From Aphelocoma coerulescens (taxonomy: Eukaryota > Chordata > Aves > Passeriformes > Corvidae): a stretch of DNA of 64,000 nucleotides. The notes below the pieces were generated by a model that searched no databases, had not been told where the DNA came from, and saw only the letters and a list, made by a program, of their open reading frames with translations. Shown piece by piece: positions 25,330-37,368 of this stretch (position 1 is the stretch's first letter; each line of letters opens with the position of its first letter). The DNA lies in contig NC_091015.1 of the NCBI RefSeq assembly GCF_041296385.1, forward strand, positions 91,744,004 to 91,808,003. The letters run 5' to 3'. Both the position numbers and the translations under genes were made by a program.

Positions 25330-28300
25330 TCCTGGTGGCTGCCCAGGAGTAGGGAAGCCCGTATGCAAAATGGTGTGTGTTAAACAAGACAGCATAAATG
25401 GGTTGGCTAATTCTGAGGTAACTCCTACAGTTGTTTGCAAAGCTCTGCAGTGATCTGTGAATCAGGAAAGTTTATTTGCTCACATGTGGATTTTCAACTT
25501 AAATGGCTCCCTGTACATGCAACGAGACTGTTCTGGTAAATCTCTGTGGACATGAGCTTTGGGTTCATCATTCAAGTACGTATCTTGTTGATTAAGACTC
25601 AGCTGGGGTATAAGTCACCTTGTTGACTCTGTTTCAGTGTTTGCCATACCGGAGCAGAGCTAATCTTTGTAGAGAGGCCCTCAAGAAAGTCGACATCCTG
25701 TTCTTGGTTCTCATGGATCTCTGCTAAAAGCTGCTTATCTTTGTGCTGTGTGCCGATGGACACAGTTAAACCTGCCATGGAAACCTGAGATTACTCAGGA
25801 AGGTGCTTCCTATCTTTGCAGGTTTAAAATCTAAACATGTCCATATCTCCACAAAGAATCTCACCTGTGTGTCTCGTTGTTCATGATGCATTGCTGGGAA
25901 TCAGAAGAAGATTTGCATTTCTGTAGCTTACAGCTACAAAGCTCAGACACTGCTTAAATAGTTTTTGAAAGTCTGGAAGACAGTGCTAATAAGGAAATGT
26001 CATGTTGAAATGCAGTTTTCATTACCTAACCCATAGATTTTTAAATGCTTGTAACTTCAAGTGCTTTTCAGGGTCTGAAATTATTCCAGGCTCTGTTTAA
26101 ACTTAAGGTCTTTTTTTAAAAAGAAAAAAAAAAAAGGAACACCAAACTTCTTTATTTCTAATTAAGAAGAGATTTTTTTTTCAACTACAGTTCTAAAAAG
26201 CTAAAACGTTTGTGTAAACTATCTTTGTTTTGTAGACTGTGTAAACCTTTGAACAGTAATCCTCTCATAAAGAAAATAGGTGCAATAACTCTGGACCTTT
26301 CCCTGCAAAACACTGTACTTTATGAGATATTAACTCTATACCTATTACATTGATTTTTATGTGAAGGGAACATTGCTGAAATATTTTTTGTGGAAAGGAG
26401 TTGAACCTAGAATACTAGTACGAAATTGAAATATAAGTGGTAGTTCCATAAAATTTGAACTGTTTCATTAAAAAGTAATTTGTTGTACAAGAAGTTGCAC
26501 TCAAAATAGTTAGACTTGTAATGGATACAAGTTTAATTTACTCATTGAGACTCAGTTTTCTAGGAAGGAGTGGTAGAAAGGTAAAAGGTGTGATTATTAG
26601 AAAAATTATATTCCTCAAATATTTACGAAGTTGTTCCTTCTAGACTGTTGACAGTTTGCTATGTAAGACTGTTGAACCATAATTACATAGTATCCTACAT
26701 ATCAGAAGGTCTTCTGAATGAGATAAAGTCATCTCAGCACTTACCTCTTTCAAGAATTTAAAACACGACCCATAGACTCTCACATTTTGAGTTAAATCTA
26801 GAAGAGCTGGGCTCTCTTGCTTATCCAGGTTTACTTCATTTTAACAGTATTTCAATAATTTTTTAGCTTTGTTTTGTTTGCTAGGAGAATGCTATATGGA
26901 TATCCCTCTATTTCTGCTGGTCAGAATAAAGCAAAAGCATAACGAGCAAATGTACATGGACGTTTTCTCTTAAATTATTTTTTTTACAATTCAGGCATAG
27001 GTGTCCTTTTCCTTAGAGATCCTTAGCAGTGAGGTGAAAGTTTAATGATGTCGTTAAGTGAAATGCTAGATAAGTACAAATACTGTGGTGGTGGTGGATG
27101 GCACTGTGTGTATGATGGGAGGGATTGCGTAGGCTGAAAACAGTGTAAGCATAAGCAGATTATTTTCTTTATATAGAGTAAGATGGGCATTTCAGTCATT
27201 ATTTCAGTGCAGCTTTCTAGTAAAACTGTAAGTTTGGAAGCAGTCTCTGGAGGAGGGGAACAGTGCTGGCTATCAGACGTATCTTGAATGCTTGATTTCT
27301 GAGTATACAAGTAATTAAATTTGGTTTGCAAAGACAATAGATAGCACTGACAAATTCAAGTATGGTCTAAACATGTATAATGTAATTCATCAAAGAGTAG
27401 TGCAAGTATTTCTTTCAGGAGGCCATGAGCACACAGGGCAGATGTGAGGATTGCAGCCAGGGGTTGTGGCACTGCTCTCACTGTGACTTACAAGGATAAT
27501 GCACAATTGCAAGGGGCTTCTCCCCACTTTTCTGCACTGCTGTGGGAGTGGCTGAAGCTGGATTTTTTCAGCTTAACTACTTAATGAGACTGGTGAATGA
27601 AATCACAGTTTTCATTTCAGTCTTAACAGCTTAAGGCATCTGTGGGGAAAAGTAATTTTAAGCATCTAAGTCTTAAGTTTAAGCTGATTAACTATGCTGC
27701 TCCACTCCCTAATCGCTCATCCCTTTCAACATATAGGCCATCACTTTTACCTTCTCCCTCACCCACAACATTTTAAAGTCATTTTAGAAGCTGATATTAC
27801 TCAAACATTGCCATTTTTCTGTTTTGTGCTTCTTTACTCCTGTGTGTGTATATCAAACAGTGTATCAGTGGACAACAAAAACTAGTTTGTCATTTAGCTC
27901 AGCTTCTATATTAAATTGTGCTCTCCTGTTTACCATGTCTTCAGCTGTTCATTCACAACCAAAATTTAGGATTTGTTCATCTCTCTGACCATTTCTTTCA
28001 CTTCAGTAAGTCCACAGAGGATTATGATTGTCAAATGGCAATGGAGTAAAGAAAGGCAAATGGAGACAATGGAGTCTTAGAGAGGAAAATAGGGAATAGG
28101 GTTTAAATGCAAATTTACATATAGCTACATCCCACTGGTTTGTAGGCCATATTTCTGTGTTGAATGCTCATTCCTGTGTCATTTTAGTATCTAAAATGTG
28201 TATCTAGTAGTTAGAACATGATGAGAGCCTTTGATTAGGCTTTCAAGTAAAATAAAACAACACAGACCTCCAAAACCAATAAACAAGGAAAAAGAAAAAA

Positions 28301-28560
28301 AACAAACCCAAAGAAAATTGGTATTTTTTAAGTCTCTCTTCCTCCTTTCCCTCTTTCTGCCTCCCTCCTTCCCTTTATTCATCATCCCTCTCCCAAATCT
28401 GGATCCCTGACACAACCCTTTTGAATTTTAGTAAGCATGCATTTTTTAGAAGACTTATAAATCCTCCTTAAATGTAATCTTGGTTCTACAAAAGACAGAG
28501 GCACAAAGGGTTCTCAGATGGATGAGAGTGTGTTATCAGACATGTAGAAAATAAAAAGGC
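25330..28560. other. gene-free DNA, partly less AT-rich
   Basis: No gene or element is recognised. A run of A interrupted by one G is present near 26121-26136. The minus frame 27023-27337 (104 codons) and the others are unassigned. Confidence 0.5.
28330..28402. repeat. pyrimidine-rich tract
   Basis: The plus strand is mostly CT here (CTCTCTTCC, TTTCCCTC, CCTCCCTCC units). On the minus strand it encodes a run of Arg, Lys, Gly and Glu with no family meaning. Confidence 0.7.
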
Positions 28561-28564
28561 TTAT

Positions 28565-29240
28565 TCATCTGTGTGGTTGTACATCACCTGTCCCAGTGGT
28601 GGGGACACCTGTCTCAGGTACCAGTCAGGCCTGTTTCCCATGTTTCATCCCAGTCTCCACCCAGAGTGCCTCTCAGTAGGCATCTTGAGGTCTGCTCAGA
28701 AAGGCAGGGTTTGATCTCAGGACTGCTCACATCCACAGTGCCACAGGGCTGTGCTCCATCAAATGTGGAAGGACAAGGCGAGTAATTCACCTTTCCAGGA
28801 CACTAACAAGGAACCTATGGCTTTGGAAGATAGGGATGTCAGATGCAAGTCCCTTGAGGCAGAAATGAAAAGACTTCAAACACAGATAGGTCTGAGACAC
28901 TCCTCTCCCCTACCCTCTGACAAAGACAAGAATTGTATCCACCCTGTATCCTTCCCAATAACTTGTGATCCACTGTCTAGCTATCCTTCTGGATCTGAAC
29001 ATCAGACAGCTCTCAGCATGCTTGGGTGAAGCCCATCATGTCCAACCTGTGGGTTAAGATCTCTCAGGTAATCATTGACTCGATCCTCCTTCATGCCTAG
29101 TAATTCCTCTCCTTTCCAAACTTTTCCTATGGAAATAGAGAAGTGGGAGACCTTGTTGTTTCACCTTCAGACTGAGGCAGAGAAGGCCTCAATGTATATC
29201 TGTGTCTGCTGTCATTAAATCACCCACCCTATTCAATCAT
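28565..29240. other. unassigned GC-richer block with overlapping open frames
   Basis: Composition rises in G+C compared with both sides. Two plus-strand frames overlap: 28573-28785 (70 codons) and 28751-29029 (92 codons). The second contains a helix-prone stretch (CKSLEAEMKRLQTQI at about residues 32-46) that could form a short coiled coil. An in-frame stop lies just upstream. A broken CR1 ORF1 or a gag-like fragment is conceivable, but I cannot identify it, and chance cannot be excluded. Confidence 0.25.
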
Positions 29241-32200
29241 AGTCCCACATTTTCCTTGTTTCACTTTTACCAGAATTTAATGGTCTCTTTTTTGTATTCA
29301 ATTTCTTTTGCAAAGGCACAAAGTTCAGCTTTGTTTTTTTGTTATCTCTAGTTCAGCTTTGGCCTTTCCTAATATCATCCCTAAAGGCCCAGGCAATGTT
29401 TTCAAACTCCTCCTTTATAGCTTGTCTCTGCTTCCATCTCCTGACGGAGGAAGGAGTTTTATTCCATATATATTTAGTTTTAGTTGTGTGAATGCTCACT
29501 GCATGTGTGTGAAAACTGGCAAACTGCATATAAATAGAAGCAGTTGCAGCTTGCACTTTAAGATGTACACAGAAGACTTCTACGTGGGCTTTCTCTGATC
29601 AGTTTGTACATAACAGTTACTTGGTGAAAAAACATTATTAAATGTTTCTTTTAGAATGATGTGATATGCACAATGTGAAATGTTTGCTTTCTGTTGTTGG
29701 TTATCCTCAGCATCACTGGAGTGACTGTAATTTGGCCCAGTTTATTTGTAGTTGGAGTACAAAAGAGCTGCATTTGACTAGTGCTTTTAGCAGTAATAAA
29801 AATATTCAAAATAGTAGTTCTATTCCTTTTGGAATAGAATAGAATCCTTTTGTATAGAATAGAATCCTTTTTGAATATCACTACTGATACCTATCTTGGA
29901 GAAAAATATGTCTTCGTCTGGATTCTGTTTTCAAAACTCCTATATATGTGTTTTTTTATTAATGGGCAGGGAAGTTGAGGACTTGGGGGCAAATAAATTT
30001 TTTAATATAATTTCTCCAGTTAATGCATTAGGCATTGACACTGATTTGGAAATTCTGCATAAAATAGAGGTATTTCAGAAGGAAAGACACATTAAAAAAC
30101 CTGTATGGAAAATACAATTTTTTTAACCATTTGTAACTAAGCCTCAAATATTTTATCTATTGTATGATCACTGAATCTTAAATATAGACCATACTAAAAA
30201 GGAAAAAGAACCACTGAAAAATATCATCTATATGCATCTGTAGTTGTTTTGCGTACTTACCTAGTGTGTCTCTGCCTACCACTGTAGTAACACATTTGTC
30301 TGAAAGAATCACCAGTTATTCTGTTCCAAATATTTATTATAATAATCTAAGCAATGTTCAATTACTATCTTGTGATATTCACTATGAATACAGTTATAAT
30401 CCACATGATGATCAAATGTTTTCCTTTAATAGTGTCTTGTTACTACCCACTCACAGCAGAGACAGTATGTTGTTTATTTGTTATGAAATAGAGACAACAA
30501 TAAGCGTTACTGAATATTCCAGAATTCATCATTTAGGGGGAGTTATGTAGTAATGTAGTAATTTAGAAGAGTTATTCAGTGAATCAGATAAAGCCCATTA
30601 CATATGGCAAGATACAAACCTTATTTAGATACATGAAGTTTCAGCTATTTATGTCTTTTCTAAAATTAGGTCAGCCATACTGTGATATGGAAATGCACAC
30701 TTAGGGCACTCATGTAACTTTAACAGCCCTATCACCAATGCCTACACAACCTTAAGTGCTTTATCACAGCTGCTTTCCAAAGGCACACTTCAATTTCACT
30801 GAAATCTTCAGGGCAGAATATATTTGAACACAGAAATAATTCTATTTTTGCATAGCAAAGCTTATGTCAGACTTAGAATTTGCTTGTTACATAACTGAAA
30901 ACATTTTTGGTAAGTCATCGATATCCATACTTCTTAAAAGGTATCCTCCTTTTATGCTTTTAAATACAGGTTTGGAAGCCTGACTGCAGTTTTAATCTGC
31001 AGGTTATCAGAGCTGGCTGTTCCCTTCCAGCACATTTTGGGACACATGACCAGAGTACTGCAGTGGTGGAATAGACATTGTAAAAGAAAGGACAAAGAGC
31101 TTGTTGGGATGTGCCTCTCGAATGTCACACAGGTGTTAATTTGAGGAAACAGATGACCTGAAGAGTCAGCAGCATGGTACCAAATGGTTCCAGAATCCTG
31201 AGTGTCCCTGCTGATAGCCTTGAGCAGCTACACTGCTGAGCAGACAAGTGGATGTCACAGCCTATTTTTACAAATATTAATTGCAGGAGTGGGCATAAAA
31301 GCAAGGAAGTGTGTAGGTAGATCCTTGCTATTCCCTTTGGATTTACTTGCAGCAGCTTTAGAGCTGCACTGCATATGCCAATATTCTTGAAGTGTGAGTA
31401 TCTGTACATGTCAGCTGTAGAATACCTTAAATCCAGTTGACAATTGATTCATCTGAACTCTGTCATATCATGGAGAAACAAGACCACTTCATTTCTGTGC
31501 CGTCAAACTCTGTACCATTAAAAAGCCTGAGGAAATCATTCCTATTTTTGAAATTAAAAAAATGACAGATTTTTTGTCCTGATGTTTTTAAAGTTTATTC
31601 ATGGCTATTTGTAATTTTTATATTGTGAAAATGCAGAGTGCAGATCTGGCCTCACAAGATTCCCTTTTTAAATTCCCAATACATGAAGCATAATGTTGGC
31701 TTGTAAATTGGTCATTTCTCTCTTAGCACACCCAAATTCATATTTTAGATTTGGTTTTACGTATTTCTGCTAAAACTTGCTGTCTAGTCTACACACAGGT
31801 GAAGCTTGCATGAGGGGTTATCTGCTTTTATTTTCTAAGTTTTGTTATATGCTTTGCTAATGAGGAAACACAACTGTTATCCCTAATAGTCAGAAGTAGC
31901 CTGGATATTCAAAGTAATGTAACTACATGAATATAAGCAAAATGAAATATTCATGTAACTGAGAACATACAGTTTTGCAAAAAATGGAGGAAAACAGGGA
32001 ATTTCAAAACTTGGTTTCTAAAGCCGTGAGCATCCGTGTAGACATTTTAATATTTGCATCAAGAAAGGGGTACACTGGTTTTGGTTAGTGAACACTCTAA
32101 AGTTATTGATGTTAGTGGATACAGCAAGTGTTCCACATTTTAAAAGCAACTACGTACTTGGTGAATGAGTAAAGATCTACAAGCCTAAATTCAGACATCA

Positions 32201-32687
32201 AGCTCTGAAAATTATGGATGAATATAATATTGATTCTTTTCATATCTTGTGCTCTTTGTGTATCTGATAAAACATACTCTTCAAATGCCACATTGACCTC
32301 TGCTCCTTTCAGATTCACTAGCCAAGCAAATATCTCTTGTAGGAATATTTCCTGGCTTTTCTTCCAGTTTCTGAATCCCTGCCCTGTCACTGAGTCTTCT
32401 GATAGAGGAAACTAGCTGTTACTGAAAGAGGCTACGTTTGTTCTTTATATATTGATTTTGTAGCTTACTTACTAAAGGGCGGTAAAAAACAAAGAAAACT
32501 ATTTGATTTAAAAAAAAAAAAGCATACTCATACAATTTGTTATTTTGACAGTAATTACATTACAGATTCCTGTTATCAAAGTGTCTCCATACCAATACAT
32601 TACAAATTGGACCAAATTAAAGTATACAAACCAACATATATTTTTGAAAGTATTCACAGAGGAATTAAATTTGTTACAAAGAAGATG
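29241..32687. other. AT-rich gene-free DNA
   Basis: No gene or element is recognised. Open frames at 29308-29598, 30266-30550 and 31125-31409 are 92-96 codons with no known relatives. A small tandem duplication at 29834 is listed separately. Confidence 0.5.
29834..29873. repeat. two-copy 20-bp tandem repeat
   Basis: Two adjacent units begin ATAGAATAGAATCCTTTT and differ at their last bases. The AATAG core resembles the pentanucleotide repeat common in bird genomes. Confidence 0.85.
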
Positions 32688-32693
32688 AACCAT
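32688..32693. repeat. target-site duplication (left) of 292-bp LTR copy 1
   Basis: AACCAT, identical to 32986-32991. Confidence 0.9.
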
Positions 32694-32985
32694 TGTTGCA
32701 GTGGGGATTACTGTATCACGCCTATATCAAACCAGGAGTCCCGTGGAAAAGAAATATATATATATATGGACGGATTCTTGCTAGATGTTTCAGAGATGTT
32801 TATTTCCCCAGCCGCATGGCCGGGCTCTGCCGAGGAACTGCTACAGTCAGGACCCGAGATCCTTTGCCCGCGCAGGGGAACACAAACCAACCAACGGGGA
32901 ACGAGGCTGACCAGGGGCAGGGAAACCCCGTGCCTCCCTCAGGGCTCCTCTCCCAGGGCTACATGGTGGGGGAGGGACTCCGACA
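32694..32985 (-). mobile_element. solo LTR copy 1 (292 bp), class II endogenous retrovirus
   Basis: The plus strand starts TGTTGCAGTGGGGAT and ends GACTCCGACA, directly flanked by the perfect 6-bp repeat AACCAT. This is the same family as 50922-51213, in opposite orientation. A 68-bp block (32772-32839) is identical to the reverse complement of 51075-51142 and includes the poly(A) signal (AATAAA on the minus strand, 32799-32804). The rest differs at roughly one position in ten by eye, with small indels. An expanded (AT)7 run (32754-32767) lies inside. A 6-bp duplication fits class II (ERVK-like) retroviruses. With no internal region present, this is a solo LTR. Open frames crossing it, such as 32607-32993, are not genes. 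Confidence 0.92.
32799..32804 (-). promoter_or_regulatory. poly(A) signal of LTR copy 1
   Basis: AATAAA on the minus strand, inside the block shared with copy 2. Confidence 0.7.
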
Positions 32986-32991
32986 AACCAT
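32986..32991. repeat. target-site duplication (right) of LTR copy 1
   Basis: AACCAT, identical to 32688-32693. Confidence 0.9.
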
Positions 32992-33019
32992 AAATTTTTT
33001 TATAGAAGGTTTTCATATC

Positions 33020-33120
33020 ATGTCTTGATCTGTGTCATTTAAATCTGGCAAAGAACACTCTCTTTACCCATCTGCAAAAGATGGAGTACGGTCATTCTGG
33101 AGGATGCTAAGTAAATGCTT
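33020..33120 (+). mobile_element. probable MIR-like SINE relic
   Basis: The order of motifs recalls the 3' half of MIR-type SINEs: a TCATTTAAATCT segment, then CTTTACCCATCTGCAAAA with ATGGAGTA, then GAGGATGCTAAGTAAATG. These ancient tRNA-derived elements survive as short relics in birds. The identification is by recall of the consensus and needs an alignment. Confidence 0.45.
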
Positions 33121-36100
33121 CTGCAGTCTTATTGTGGATAGCAGCTTGGTCTTGGATCTCAGCAACTGTGTTTCAACCCTCTGTGAGAGAAGAGAGGATA
33201 TGAAATATGTGCCCCAGAGTGGCATTGAGTAATTGTTTGGAGTAAAATGGGATTAAAGAGTAAATCCTAGCTCTGTAGCACTGACTGACAGATTTCATTG
33301 TGTGAGGGAACAAGATAAGCGGTAATGAAGAGGAAGTGTTAATCTGCTGTATTGTATTTTTTCCTCAGCGGTCATGATTTTTGATTTTTTATTTTAATAT
33401 GGTTCAATTTACTTCATCACTTAACTCCTTCCACTAAGGAGTATTTTGTTTTGTGGCCAAAAAGGGAGACCAACGTTCTCAGCTGGAAAGTTTAAGTGGT
33501 CTTTGTTTCTGGGTTGCACCTAAAACATACTATCTTTAACGGCTGACACATCAGTTCCTGAGGATGCTGAGAGGCAGAATGCTTATTCTCTTCCTTTGTT
33601 TGAATGTGATAAATTTCCTTCATATATAGGGTTTCAAATGGAGGTTGTTTGAGGTAAACAGTGGATATAATATATGTGCAGATATAATAGTATGTCTAGC
33701 GATGATGATACTGGATGTTTCTGTAGGGGATACTTTTAAGAGAGTTGTCTTACCTATCTTTGTGTTAAAGATTTAAAATAGTTTCATATTATTTGGTTTC
33801 TGGTTGTTTTTGTACTCATCTTGGCAGTAATGAAAACACAAGGGTTATCTAGGATTTTTTGTTTATAAAAAACATGTGTTTAACTGAACCAGGACATGAA
33901 ATCATGTATCTATGTTGTCCTCTTTTTGGTTAGGCATGTAACCTTCTTGCTTTGTTAATGAATTTTTATAGAAGCCTCACTGAATACCCACTCAATATTA
34001 TTTAGATTTTGTTTTATGAACTAACAGTAGTAATGCTGTACTTAAGACCGCATTGGAGTTGATATTATATCAAGTTTTGCCATCACAGCATCTACCTATA
34101 TAAAGTTTATTGTAGCTGAACTGTTTTGCTACCTAAGAATGATTTTTAAACTATTTGTACATTTTAGATTAATCAGAAATTATTTTGGTGAGTTGTCCCT
34201 AGATAAATTAATAGCCTTAGTATTTTTCTAAAGATCCAGAATTTCTGCCAGCAAGCTGTAATGCAATTAGTTTTGAAGCTAGATTGAAAAAGTAATTTCC
34301 ATTGTTTTGTTCACTTATCTTAGAAATGCTTTCTCACTGTCCAAGGTTTGAAAAGATGCAATTTTTCCAACTTTGAAAATTTGCATAGGAGTGTCTTTCT
34401 TAATTTTTCTGGTTTTATCTTTTGTGGGTTTTTAGTTGCTGTCACTGTTTGCCTGTAATGGTGTAATCATGGTGAATTCTATTTTCCTGAGAGGCTTTCT
34501 ATTTTAAGGAAGAATGCCAGACACTTCAGCTTTTTGGCTTCTTAAGCAGATTCAGAAAACACTTCAATAATTTCAGAAAATTATTGCCTCTTTATTTTGA
34601 TAACTTTTGATGATTAAGATTATGACATATTTATATTTAATTATGACATAATTTTCTAAATAATGGCAGGGGGTTTGAGGTCCAAGAGCATGGCACGACA
34701 GGTGTGAGGCAGATACAGGTTTACCACACAGGCTGCAGTGACTTTGCCTGGCAGGGACTTTGCCTTTTGTTAACTCTGTTCGGTACGGCAGATCCTCTTG
34801 CATCAGGTGGTTGAGTCCAATCTCTGTGCAGCTATCCCATCCTAGAAACTGAAGCTGCATCTTTCCATGTGGGATGCTTGTTGGGAATGAAGATAAGTTT
34901 CTCAGTTCCTTTAATATATCAGTTTGAATCCCATGCAGCAGAGTTTACTAGCTGTCAGTGGCTTATCTTTCATTACCTACTCAAGATTGTTACAAAGTAC
35001 AACTGTGCATCTGAAGTGGAAAGAGACCAATCTTCACTGTGTAAACTACACACATTAAAAAATACTTCAATAATCTGGTAAAGTTTTTCTTTCTGCTTTT
35101 GGTGCACGTGGGCATCCTAAGACTTTGTGTATGTTCTGAATCTTCTCTTAAATGAAACATTGTAAAAGGCAGTGGAAAGAAAGAATGGTTTTGTCCCAAA
35201 AGCTTTCTGAATGTTCCTTGTTACAGGTCCCCTTTCTTGTGTACCTGCAAAAGGTGTGCACACTAGAAGCAACTGTTTCAGCATATGTACTGGACTGACT
35301 GAGTTGTTATACTAATTTACATACTGGAATATAAGTCATGTTTACTTCTGCCACTAGGCAATTCAAATATGTGTCCAGAGTAGGTAATCATGAAAGGGCT
35401 CAAAGTTAGGGCAGAATGTAAAAAGAGTAGGTTGGTTACTTACCAGCCAAAAAAATCAATAAAAGAGAATCTAATTATCACTTGAACCCTGTCCTTGTCA
35501 AATCATCTATGGATTAAAAGGGCCACTCCTGAGGCACAGCATAATAAATAAAATAAACTTCGAAATTTGTTTTAGGGAGGAAATTGGATTTTCTTTCTGC
35601 TTGAATAAGTAAAAGGACATGCAATGTACATGCCTATACTTTGTGTATCTTTTCCACTAATGAACCAATGTAATCTATATGTTAATTCTTATTGTCAAAG
35701 TTTATGCCTAATATACCAAGTCTTTTATTCTCACTTGATGATATTAAATTAATGAAGAAAGATGGATCCGCAAAAAACAAACAACATGCACAACTTGTAG
35801 GACTCCTGTCAGGTTTTGATTGGTTTCAAGAGATTCCTTATGTGTGGTACAGACATGTGGGTAGTCTAAAGTACTCTCTTAATTTCCAAGATTGTACAGG
35901 AGAGCGTGCATTTCTTAAAAAACAAATCTGTCCCTCCAACCCCTCTTTAGTTACACTGTTTATACTTGTCACGACAAGAATAGGTCAAAGTCATTGGAAT
36001 AGACAATTTTTCAAATTACAAATACTGTGCATAAGCATCTTGCTTATGACTCATTTCAACGAGATTTCTCCATGATCTCTCTCTTTGTTGTCACTTCTGT

Positions 36101-37062
36101 AGTAATAGTCCAAATAGCTTGGATTTTTTAATGGTACTGGTTTTGGTTCCAGAACTAGTTAAAAAGGAAAATCCCATTCTCACTGCATAGTTGCTTCCCA
36201 CAGAAAAACATCCCTTTTATCTGACCATGCTGTAAGGCAGCTGGCAAGCTTCAAACAGAAGTTCAGAGGAAGCTTCTTGAGCGGGGGACGCTTTGCTCTT
36301 GACCATTCTGTGTCTTAAAAAAGGCCAGCCAGCAAACAAACTAACAAAAATTTCTCTAACAATCCATGGACAGAACCCTTGATTGTGTAGGACTCTGTAT
36401 TTTCTCAGTTATTGCCCAGCAGCAGTCCAGTGAAACCCTTTGTGAAAGTAAGAGATATGTTTAACCCCTATAACACAAAAAGAGGTCTGTTGAACATACC
36501 TGAAGGCTTCCAATAGAAATAGATTGCTGCAGTCCTATTTTGTAGCCCATGTAGATGGTGTTGTACTGGGGAACTATGGAACATAGATTGATTTTGTACA
36601 TAATGGAGGTAAAGGAGAACAGAAACCTAAGGGCCAGCAATTATCCATAGAATTTGGAGTTAACAAAATAGCAAATAATGATAAAGAAAAATATAAAATT
36701 TGTATCTGCCTTAAGGTTATTTTATAATGGGTACAGAATTTACATAACTGTAGTGCTGGTGCTTGGAAAAGAATGGGAAAAACAGCCTTCAAAAGTCTGC
36801 TTCGTCTGTTCCATTTAAATTAAAATGCTTAGTGTGAAGAAACAGTGACTGAGTTTTTAAGGGACCATTGTTTTTTGCTTCTTTTTTTTTGAAAGATGCG
36901 CTTTAATTTTGATGCTCTAATGATCTGATACATGTCAACATTTTTTCTGAGAGAGATCATAGCATTCTGTTCTCAGAAATGCAAACGGCCATGTTTTTAT
37001 GTGATCTGTGATTTATTTTTTTCTCCCCCAAGCCCCACGTAGGTAGAATTTGCTGATATTTG

Positions 37063-37368
37063 TTAAAAATTAAAAAAAAAAAAAAAAATTGCTAAAGGTG
37101 TTCCTTGTCTTGCATCCTCATTAGGCAGCTTGCTGCTGCATTCTTGGGTTTTTTTTCTGTTTTTCATAACCTTTGGTTCTCTTTTGGTCTTTTTATAAGC
37201 ATCAACCAGTTTAGGTCTTGGAGATGTTTGATAGAGTGTATTGTCCAACCTAGGTCTACTGGTCATAATTTTCTTCCATTTTTCAACTGTATAACTTCTG
37301 ATCAGGTGACTTAGTACTCTTTGAGCTTGGCTTAGAAACCTCATATTGTACATATTTGTCTTACACAT
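37063..37368 (-). other. protein-like open frame of unknown origin
   Basis: About 100 codons are open on the minus strand. The translation is rich in Lys, Arg, Pro, Ser and Thr (for example RPRLDNTLYQTSPRPKLV and KKTKREPKVMKNRKK). This looks more like a disordered nuclear protein segment than the low-complexity translations typical of the flanks. An in-frame stop lies 21 bases upstream of the ATG, and the frame runs into a T-rich end encoded by the A run at 37072-37088. No clear splice donor follows. It could be a retropseudogene fragment, a decayed exon or chance. Confidence 0.2.

Noticed and set aside
32607..33028. Two overlapping plus frames of 111-128 codons
   Set aside because: They run through the solo LTR, read it in the antisense direction, and differ from the frames in the second LTR copy, so they are not genes.
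37072..37088. A17 run as the poly(A) tail of a processed pseudogene
   Set aside because: The sequence upstream on the plus strand is not gene-like, and no flanking duplication is visible.
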